Source of the DNA: Vulcanimicrobium sp035943995
GTDB lineage: Bacteria > Vulcanimicrobiota > Vulcanimicrobiia > Vulcanimicrobiales > Vulcanimicrobiaceae
DNA: 64,000 nucleotides
Assembly: GCA_035943995.1 (NCBI GenBank)
Contig: DASZBS010000121.1
Span: 124,001 to 188,000 of the forward strand
Direction of reading: 5' to 3'
Shown piece after piece: positions 15,901-22,901 of the stretch (position 1 is its first letter; each line of letters opens with the position of its first letter). Below the pieces are notes generated by a model that searched no databases, had not been told where the DNA came from, and saw only the letters and a program-made list of their open reading frames with translations. The position numbers and the translations under genes are program-made.

Positions 15901-17571
15901 CTGAGGGCTGCCCTCGTCGGCGCGCTCATCGCGGCCGCCTTACCCGCACGGGCGGACGAGCTCTTGGTCGGCGCGCTGCGGGACCAGGACGGCACCGTCG
16001 TGGCCGGCGCCGCCGTCACGGCCGTCGACGCGAACGGCGGCGTGCTCGCCCGCGACCGGAGTGCCGCCGACGGAACCTTCGCCCTGGCGGCGCCGTCGCG
16101 GCCGGCGGCCGTCCTGGTCAACGCGGACGACGCCGAGCCGCTGCGGATCGCCGTGCCGCCCGGCGACGCGCGGCTGGCGGGGATCGTCCGGCGCCACCGG
16201 TCCGCCGACCTGATCCCGTCCGTCGCCGACGTCGCGGCGCTACCTGCGGGCGACCTCAGCGCGGTGGGCGCGGTGCTCCCGTACCGCGTCGCGTTCCCCG
16301 GGATGATCTCCGACCGCTGGCTGTCGCGTGGCCGCGGCGTCACCACCGTGGAGGGGCTGCCGTTCTACCGCCGCGGCGACGGCGGCGACACGACGAGCCT
16401 GCTCCCCGCCCGCGCGTTCGGCGCGCTCGACGTGCGCGGCGCGCTGCAAGCGCCATGGTACGGCGACCGCGGCGGCGGTGGGATCGTCGACGCGCGCGTG
16501 TTCGACCGCTCGGATGCGGCGCGCGTGACGAACGACGGTTTCGCGCTCGCGCTCGGCCGCGATCCGGTCGTGCTGGCGGCGACGTCGTGGGATGCGGACG
16601 GTGCGCGGCGGCTGCTCGCCGCGCGCGCGAGCGGCGCGCTCGGCCCCGTCAACACCGCGGTCGTCGCGCTGCTCGGTGACGCGCCCGGCGCGCACTACGC
16701 GGGCGCCGGCGCGGAGCTGCGCGCGGCGACGCGGACGTTCGACGTCGGCGCGCGCTTCGGCGTGACGAGCGACGTCGCCGACGGCGCGCTGCGCGACGAC
16801 GGCAGCGTCGCCGATGCGGTGTTCGACGTGTCGGGCCGCGGTCCGAACGCGCTCGCGCTGCGCGCGCGGTGGCGCGCCGAGCGCGGCACGTTCGGGAACG
16901 TCGCCGCCGAGCATCAGGACGCCGCGGTCGTGCTCGGCACGACGCGCGGCAACGTCGCCCGGGTGACCGCCGCCGTCGCACTCGCGCACGGCGACGAGTA
17001 CAACTACGAGGCGGGCTCGCGCTCCGCATTCGCCGTGCTGCCGTCGCTGGCGCTCGACGCGCCGCTCGGCACGAACTGGACGCTGCACCTGGGCAGCGGA
17101 TCGTCGACGCTCGGCACGCCGGGTTTCGGCATCGCGCGCGCGGCGCTCGGCGAGGCCTCGATCGCGTACGCGGACCGGCGGCGGCTGCGCGCGGAAGTGG
17201 TCGCCTACACCGAAGGCGACAACGGCCCGACGGCGCTCAACCGCGGCTTCGCGGCGTCGCTCGGCTGGGAGATCGCGCCGCGGCTTTCGCTGCGCGCGTG
17301 GGCGCTGCGCGACGCCGACCGGTTCTACCAAACCACGTCGCCGCCGTATCCCGGCGGCCGGACGTCGACCGTTGCGATCGCGAACCGCTTCGACCGCGAC
17401 GTCGTGTGGCTGACGTGGGACGCACCCACGCGCATCGACGTGCTGCTGCGCGGCGGCGCGCTCGAAGGCAACGTGCGCGTCCCGCTCGGCGCGCGCTACG
17501 CGCTCAGCCTGGGCTCGTACCGCCGCCGCGACGCGACGAGCGCTCTGTCGTTCGGGCTCGTCGCTCGCTGA
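15901..17571 (+). CDS. TonB-receptor-like outer-membrane barrel with carboxypeptidase-regulatory-like domain
   Basis: About 557 aa. After a hydrophobic signal (VGALIAAALPARA) comes a carboxypeptidase-regulatory-like beta-sandwich (LLVGALRDQDGTVVAGAAV, residues about 20-95). A short plug-like region follows (IPSVADVAAL ... VEGLPF ... GGGIVDARVF), then about 350 residues of barrel strands. The protein is shorter than typical TonB-dependent receptors (700-1000 aa). No ATG, GTG or TTG precedes the signal in frame; the best start is the CTG at 15901, or the 5' end carries a frameshift. It is divergent from the TPR and small-protein genes. The ligand is unknown. Confidence 0.65.
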   Translation: MRAALVGALIAAALPARADELLVGALRDQDGTVVAGAAVTAVDANGGVLARDRSAADGTFALAAPSRPAAVLVNADDAEPLRIAVPPGDARLAGIVRRHRSADLIPSVADVAALPAGDLSAVGAVLPYRVAFPGMISDRWLSRGRGVTTVEGLPFYRRGDGGDTTSLLPARAFGALDVRGALQAPWYGDRGGGGIVDARVFDRSDAARVTNDGFALALGRDPVVLAATSWDADGARRLLAARASGALGPVNTAVVALLGDAPGAHYAGAGAELRAATRTFDVGARFGVTSDVADGALRDDGSVADAVFDVSGRGPNALALRARWRAERGTFGNVAAEHQDAAVVLGTTRGNVARVTAAVALAHGDEYNYEAGSRSAFAVLPSLALDAPLGTNWTLHLGSGSSTLGTPGFGIARAALGEASIAYADRRRLRAEVVAYTEGDNGPTALNRGFAASLGWEIAPRLSLRAWALRDADRFYQTTSPPYPGGRTSTVAIANRFDRDVVWLTWDAPTRIDVLLRGGALEGNVRVPLGARYALSLGSYRRRDATSALSFGLVAR

Positions 17572-17632
17572 GCGCGTTCGTCGCCGTACGCGCGGCGGAA
17601 GCAATTGCGCCGCCGAAGTCGAAGCAGCAGGC

Positions 17633-18667
17633 ATGACGTCTTTCTTGCGCCGTCTTTGTTTTGCTGTCGCCGCCGCGCTTGCCGTGGCCCCGCTGGCCGT
17701 GTCGCCGCTCCCCGCGGCCGCCGCCGAGACGCTCGCCGTCGTGCCGTTCGCGGTGCCGGGCTCGGAGAAGATCCAGAACCTCGACGACGCCACCGGGATC
17801 CTGACGGCGAAGCTCACCGAGAAAGGCATCACGCCGAAGACCCTGCCGCCGACCGACCGGCTCGGCGTGGTCGCGAGCGCGGCGCAGATTTGCGCGCAGA
17901 CGGGCGCGGACGGCATCCTCGTGCCGACGGCGCGCACCGAGCAGGGCGAGCGCAAGAAGAACTACGTGCTGGTGACGGTGCCGTACTTCGCGACGCACGT
18001 CGAGCTGCGGCTCGCGCGGCTGCGCTGCGACGGCACGCTGGCGTGGTCGTTCGTGACGTTCGGCGACAAGGACTATTACAGCTCCAACGTCCAGGCCGCG
18101 GTCGCCGACGGGATCACGCAGGCGACGGGGCGCGCGATCGACGCGTACGTGGCGCGGCCGGCGGACGCGGCGCCCGCCGCATCGCCCGCGCCGGCCGTAT
18201 CGTCTGCAGTCTCCCTGACGACCGTGTCCGTCGTCGCGCAGGCCGGCCAGACGGTCGCGATCGTGCCGTTCACACAGGCGGGCAGCCAACCCGATCCGAG
18301 CCTCGACTTCGCGACGGAAGAGGCACGCCAACGCTTCGTTGCGCGCGGTTTCAAGGCCGTCGTGACCGATCCCGCCGATCATCTGGTGGCCACGAAGGAC
18401 GCCCCCGCGCTGTGCGCGCGCTACGGCGCGACGCAGCTGGAGATGGGGACGCTGCGCTGGGAGCAGACCGCACGGTTCGCCGGGCTGCGCACGCACGCCG
18501 AGGTGATGCTGACGACCGTCGACTGCACCGGCAAAGTCGTCGCGTCGCAAGACCTCGTCGGCGAGCACCTCCACAACGGCGCGAACTTCCGCGCGGGCGT
18601 GTCGTCGGCGATCGAGGACGCGTTCGGGCATTGGGCGCAGATGCCGCTGCCGGGCGCAAAAACCTAG
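17633..18667 (+). CDS. secreted protein with two tandem copies of an unrecognised domain
   Basis: 344 aa. A signal peptide (cleavage after PAAAA, about residue 31) is followed by two alignable units. Residues 33-175 start TLAVVPFAVPGS and residues 207-340 start TVAIVPFTQAGS; both contain a conserved AxxxCAxxGA (QICAQTGADG and ALCARYGATQ), an ARTEQ/LRWEQ motif and a second Cys (RLRCDG and TVDCTG). An Ala/Pro/Ser-rich linker joins them. The fold resembles periplasmic proteins that build a mixed alpha/beta sheet, but I do not recognise a family. Its stop overlaps that of the converging P460 gene through one CTAG. Confidence 0.7.
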   Translation: MTSFLRRLCFAVAAALAVAPLAVSPLPAAAAETLAVVPFAVPGSEKIQNLDDATGILTAKLTEKGITPKTLPPTDRLGVVASAAQICAQTGADGILVPTARTEQGERKKNYVLVTVPYFATHVELRLARLRCDGTLAWSFVTFGDKDYYSSNVQAAVADGITQATGRAIDAYVARPADAAPAASPAPAVSSAVSLTTVSVVAQAGQTVAIVPFTQAGSQPDPSLDFATEEARQRFVARGFKAVVTDPADHLVATKDAPALCARYGATQLEMGTLRWEQTARFAGLRTHAEVMLTTVDCTGKVVASQDLVGEHLHNGANFRAGVSSAIEDAFGHWAQMPLPGAKT

Positions 18668-19308
18668 GAGCGCTCCGCCTTCTCGGCCGCGACGTACGCC
18701 GCGTTGAGCGTGCCTTTCGCGCGCGCGATCGGCAGCAGCGTCGGGTAGAACTGCACGAACGACTTGTCGACCGCGGCGTTCGCGTTGTGGCACCGGAAGC
18801 ACGCCGCCGTCTTCGGAAACGCTTGCGCGGACGCGACCGCGCCGTTCTTGCCGGGCGCGTCGAACGCGGCCCACTTCCACTGCTCGCCCGGATAGCGCGC
18901 GTCGTCGCGCACCTCGAAGTCGTAGCCGGCGATGTCGCCCTGGAAGCGGCCGCTCTTGTTGATCGAACCCTTGTCGCGGCTCGCGCGCACCTCGATCACG
19001 AACATGGTCTTGTCGGGCCAGTGGCCCGTCTCCGCGAACGCGCGGTACGCCGCCGGCGTGACGAACACGTTGTCGAAGAACGGCTGCCCGTTGGGCTGCG
19101 TGCGCGGCGAGTACGACATCGCCAGGCCGGTGGTCAGATAGACCCAGTTGCGGTAGCCCTTCGGGAAGACGATCTTGCCGTCGGACGTGTACGCGACTTG
19201 GTCGTCGGCCGCGGCCGACGCCGGCGCGACGGGCGCGCGCGGAACGTGGCCCGCGATGCCGAATCCGACGAGTGCGAGAACGGCCAAGAACGATGCCCAC
19301 CAGCGCAT
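18664..19308 (-). CDS. cytochrome P460-family protein
   Basis: 214 aa. A signal peptide is followed by the P460 fold: KIVFPKGYRNWVYLTTGL near the N-terminus, then YRAFAETGHWPDKTMFVIEVR, and a C-terminal haem motif C170-x2-C173-H174 (CFRCH). Such periplasmic haem proteins oxidise hydroxylamine (P460) or detoxify NO (cytochrome c'-beta); the cross-linking Lys needed for a true P460 cofactor cannot be assigned with certainty from sequence alone. It is divergent from the AraC regulator, which may control it. Confidence 0.88.
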   Translation of the reverse strand: MRWWASFLAVLALVGFGIAGHVPRAPVAPASAAADDQVAYTSDGKIVFPKGYRNWVYLTTGLAMSYSPRTQPNGQPFFDNVFVTPAAYRAFAETGHWPDKTMFVIEVRASRDKGSINKSGRFQGDIAGYDFEVRDDARYPGEQWKWAAFDAPGKNGAVASAQAFPKTAACFRCHNANAAVDKSFVQFYPTLLPIARAKGTLNAAYVAAEKAERS

Positions 19309-19376
19309 GGCGCCAGTATGCCGGAACGGCTCGCCGGTTTCTTGAACGATCGCAGCACCGGCATGAAAACGGCAGT

Positions 19377-20186
19377 ATGGTCGAGCTGACGGCAGGCACG
19401 TTCTACGGCGACACGGCGAGCTTCACGATCGCCGACGCGCTGCTCTCCGAGGTGCACCACCCGCAGCCGCGGACGATGCCCGAGCACACGCACGCCGTGC
19501 CGCACTTCTGCCTGCTGCTCAGCGGCGCGTACGAGGAGTCGGCGCACGCCGAGAAGATCGTGTTCACGCCGCAGACCATCGTGTACCGGCCGGCGCACGC
19601 GTCGCACTGGGACAAGGTCGGAGACGGCGGCGCGCTCTTCTTCATCGTGGAGCTCGGCCCGGCGTGGCAGGCGGCGATCGAAGCGCAAGGCGCGCCGCGC
19701 ACGCGCATCTCCGACATCTCCGGCGGCGACACCGTGTGGCTCGCGACGCGCCTGCACGGGCTCTTTCGCGAACGCGATCCGGAGTCGGCGCTCGCGGTGG
19801 AGTCGCTGCTGTACGAGCTGTGCGGCCACGTCGACACGATGCGGCGCGATCTCGACGCGGAGCCGGCGTGGTGCACGCGCGTCGCGGAGCGCATCGGCCG
19901 CGAGTTCGCGGGGCACGTCGACCTGCGCGCGCTCGCCGCCGGCGCCGCGGTGCACCCGGCGCACCTCACCCGCGTGTACCGGCGCTTTCGAGGGCGCTCG
20001 ATCGGCGAGGACGTCGCCGCGCTGCGCGTGCAGCACGCCTGCCGGCTGCTGACGGGCGACGACACGCCGCTGACCGACGTCGCGGCGGCGTGCGGTTTCG
20101 CCGACCAGAGCCATCTCACGCGCGTGTTCGGCGCGCACACCGGCACGACGCCCGCGCGGTATCGCAAGCGGCTGCGCACGCGGTGA
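19377..20186 (+). CDS. AraC-family transcriptional regulator
   Basis: 269 aa. The N-terminal cupin-like sensor (PEHTHAVPHFCLLLSGAYEE ... VYRPAHASHW) carries His residues as in metal- or ligand-binding cupins. The C-terminal double helix-turn-helix (DLRALAAGAAVHPAHLTRVYRR and PLTDVAAACGFADQSHLTRVF) is standard AraC/XylS. The start at 19377 gives the natural length. It is divergent from cytochrome P460 (68-bp gap) and its TGA overlaps the GTG of the peptide-binding protein gene, so it probably regulates one or both neighbours. Confidence 0.92.
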   Translation: MVELTAGTFYGDTASFTIADALLSEVHHPQPRTMPEHTHAVPHFCLLLSGAYEESAHAEKIVFTPQTIVYRPAHASHWDKVGDGGALFFIVELGPAWQAAIEAQGAPRTRISDISGGDTVWLATRLHGLFRERDPESALAVESLLYELCGHVDTMRRDLDAEPAWCTRVAERIGREFAGHVDLRALAAGAAVHPAHLTRVYRRFRGRSIGEDVAALRVQHACRLLTGDDTPLTDVAAACGFADQSHLTRVFGAHTGTTPARYRKRLRTR

Positions 20187-21835
20187 CCGCGCCGCGCGTG
20201 CACCGGATGCCGGCGGCCGTCGCGGCGGCGTTCGCGCTGCTGCTGACCGCGTGCGCGCACGCCGGCTCCACTGCGCGCGAGCCCGGTTCGCACGCCGCAC
20301 GGCACCCGTGGACGCAGCCCGGCGTGTTGCGGCTGGCGGACGTCGCCGACCCCGACAGCCTCAACCCGCTGCTGTCCACGATGGACCTCAGCTACGACCT
20401 GTCGTCGCTGATCTTCTCGTACCTCGTCATCGCGGACGCGCGCGGCACACCGGTCGGCGATCTTGCTACCGAGGTCCCGTCGCTGGCGAACGGCGGCATC
20501 TCGCGCGACGGCAAGACGTATACGTATCACCTGCGCGGCGGCGTGCGGTGGCACGACGGCGTGCCGCTCACCGCGCGCGACGTCGCGTTCTCGTGGCGCG
20601 CGATCGTGAGCCCGCGCAACAACGTGCTGCACCGCGAGGGCTACGACCAGGTGGCGCGGATCGACACGCCGGACGACCGCACCGTCGTCGTGCACCTGAA
20701 GCGGCGCGATCCGCCGTTCGTCACCCAGTTCTTCACCACGCTGCAGGAGGGCGCGAAGCCCGTCGTCCCCGAGCACCTGCTGCGCGGCGCGCCGGAGATC
20801 AACGACGTGCCGTTCAACGCGCATCCCGTCGGCACGGGGCCGTTCCGGTTCGTCGCGTGGGACCGCGGGCGGCGCATCACGCTCGCGGCGAACGAGCGCT
20901 ACTTCAAAGGCCGGCCGAAGCTCGCGCGCGTCGAGCTGTCGATCCTGCCCGACATGAACACGATCGCGACGGCGCTGCGCACGCACGAAGTCGACATGCC
21001 CGTGTCCTCCGACCCGCTGCTGTACGACCGCTTTCGCGCGGCGCCGGGTTTCCGCACGCTGCTCACCGAGTGGAACTCGCAGCGCATTCTGATGCTCGAC
21101 GACGCGCGCCCGGCGCTGCGCGACGCCGGCGTGCGCCGCGCGATCGCGCGCGCCATCGACTACTCCGTGCTCATCGACAAGCTGACGTTTCGTACCGCGC
21201 TCCCGGCGCGCGACATCGTGCCGCCGTCGTCCATCGGCTTTGCGAACAATCCCGCCTACCCGCACGATCCCGCCGCCGCGCGAGCGCTGCTCGAGCGCGC
21301 CGGCTGGCGCGCGGGCGCAGACGGCGTGCGCGCGAAGGACGGCACGCGGCTGGAACTGGTGATGGTCATCGATCCTGCGGGACAGGCCCCGGCGTACGCG
21401 GTGCAGATCCAGCAGATGCTGCGCGCGGTCGGGATCGGCATGACGATCAAGCCGTATCCGTACAAGGGGATCTTCGCGTTCGACGGGCCCATCGTGAACG
21501 GCCGGTTCGACCTGGCGGTGTTCGCGAACACGCTGCCGTACGATCCGGACAGCACCAGCACGCTGACGTGCGCGAACTTCGCGCCCAAGGGCGAGAACGA
21601 GTCGCGCACGTGCGACCCCGCGATCGACGCGCTGGAACGCGCGGGCCTCGCCACGGACGATCCGCGCAGGCGCGCGGCGATCTACCGCGCGATCGGGCGG
21701 CGCGTGCACGACACGGTGCCGTTCATCCCGCTGTTCCGCCAGCGGCGCGTGTCGGTGTTCAACGACGACTTGCGCGGCTACGATCCGGGCCCCGTCGCGG
21801 CGCCGTGGTGGAACGCGTACGCATGGTCGATCTAA
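20183..21835 (+). CDS. peptide/oligopeptide ABC transporter substrate-binding lipoprotein
   Basis: 550 aa, SBP family 5 (DppA/OppA type). The signal ends in LLTAC, a lipobox. Family motifs are WHDGVPLTARDVAFSWRAI, GTGPFRFVAWDRG, RRAIARAIDYSVLID and NPAYPHDPAAARALLERAGW. The start is the GTG overlapping the AraC stop (GTGA); an ATG at 20207 is an alternative. No permease or ATPase genes adjoin it, so it is either an orphan receptor or uses components encoded elsewhere. Confidence 0.9.
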   Translation: MTAPRVHRMPAAVAAAFALLLTACAHAGSTAREPGSHAARHPWTQPGVLRLADVADPDSLNPLLSTMDLSYDLSSLIFSYLVIADARGTPVGDLATEVPSLANGGISRDGKTYTYHLRGGVRWHDGVPLTARDVAFSWRAIVSPRNNVLHREGYDQVARIDTPDDRTVVVHLKRRDPPFVTQFFTTLQEGAKPVVPEHLLRGAPEINDVPFNAHPVGTGPFRFVAWDRGRRITLAANERYFKGRPKLARVELSILPDMNTIATALRTHEVDMPVSSDPLLYDRFRAAPGFRTLLTEWNSQRILMLDDARPALRDAGVRRAIARAIDYSVLIDKLTFRTALPARDIVPPSSIGFANNPAYPHDPAAARALLERAGWRAGADGVRAKDGTRLELVMVIDPAGQAPAYAVQIQQMLRAVGIGMTIKPYPYKGIFAFDGPIVNGRFDLAVFANTLPYDPDSTSTLTCANFAPKGENESRTCDPAIDALERAGLATDDPRRRAAIYRAIGRRVHDTVPFIPLFRQRRVSVFNDDLRGYDPGPVAAPWWNAYAWSI

Positions 21836-22845
21836 CGCCGGAGCTCGCCTCGCGCTTCGCAGCGCTCGCGCTCGGTCACGTGACGCGCGAGTATCCCAAC
21901 AAGCTCGATCACGTGCTGCGCGGGCCGGACGACCTGCGCGGCCCGCGCGCGCTGCACCCCATCTTCTACGGCAGCTTCGACTGGCATTCGTGCGTGCACG
22001 GCTACTGGCTGTTGTGCACGCTGCTGCGCACGTTTCCGGCGCTGCCCGAAGCGGCGCGCATCCGTGCCCTGCTCGACGCGCACGTCACGCCGGAGAACGT
22101 CGCGAGCGAGCTCGCGTACCTCGGCGCGCCGGAGCGCGCGGCGTTCGAGCGGCCCTACGGCTGGGCGTGGCTGCTGATGCTGCACGCGGAGCTGACGCGG
22201 CACGCGAACGACGACGGCCGCCGCCGCGCGCAGACGCTCGCCCCGCTCGCGCGCGCGCTCGCGCAACGGTTCGTGCGATATTTGCCGTACGCGACGTATC
22301 CCGTGCGCGCGGGAACGCACGCGAACAGCGCGTTCGCGCTGGCCCTGGCGCTGGAGTATGCGACGCAGTGCCGCGACGACTCGCTGTTCGGCCTTGCGCG
22401 CGACAAGGCGCGCGCGTGGTTCGCGAACGACGCGGACTGCCAGGCGTGGGAGCCAGGCGGCGAGGACTTCCTCTCGCCGGCGCTGATGGAGGCAGAGTGC
22501 ATGCGGCGCGTTTTGCGCGCGCCGGACTACGCGGTGTGGCTGCGGCGGTTTCTGCCGCGGTTCGAGCACCGCGAGCCGGCGGCGCTGTTCGTGCCGGCGA
22601 CGGTGAGCGATCGCAGGGACGGGCGGATCGCGCACCTCGACGGTCTCAACTTGAGCCGCGCGTGGTGCTTGCGCTCGATCGCGCGCGCGCTCGACGCGAC
22701 CGACGCCCGGCGTGCGCCGATGCTGTCCGCCGCGGATGCGCACCTGCGCGCGAGCCTGCCGCACCTCGCGACGGATTACGCCGGCGAGCACTGGCTCGCG
22801 ACGTTCGCCGTGCTCGCGCTCGGAGCCGGCCGCAGCGGGCCGTAA
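21823..22845 (+). CDS. DUF2891-family protein
   Basis: 340 aa. It begins MVDLTPELASRFAALALGH and contains FYGSFDWHSCVHGYWLL, THANSAFALALALEYA and EPGGEDFLSPALMEAE, the conserved core of DUF2891, an alpha/alpha-barrel-like cytoplasmic family of unknown activity. The ATG at 21823 lies inside the 3' end of the peptide-binding gene (13-bp overlap), so the pair is coupled. No catalytic role is established; the conserved His, Asp and Glu residues suggest an enzyme. Confidence 0.85.
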   Translation: MVDLTPELASRFAALALGHVTREYPNKLDHVLRGPDDLRGPRALHPIFYGSFDWHSCVHGYWLLCTLLRTFPALPEAARIRALLDAHVTPENVASELAYLGAPERAAFERPYGWAWLLMLHAELTRHANDDGRRRAQTLAPLARALAQRFVRYLPYATYPVRAGTHANSAFALALALEYATQCRDDSLFGLARDKARAWFANDADCQAWEPGGEDFLSPALMEAECMRRVLRAPDYAVWLRRFLPRFEHREPAALFVPATVSDRRDGRIAHLDGLNLSRAWCLRSIARALDATDARRAPMLSAADAHLRASLPHLATDYAGEHWLATFAVLALGAGRSGP

Positions 22846-22901
22846 GCGTAAGTAAGCGCGCGGTAAGTCGGATGTTGCACGCTTCGGCCGGAGGTTTCCG
22901 C

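Noticed and set aside
20183..22845. Complete peptide ABC importer
   Set aside because: Only the binding protein is present; no permease or ATPase gene lies within reach.
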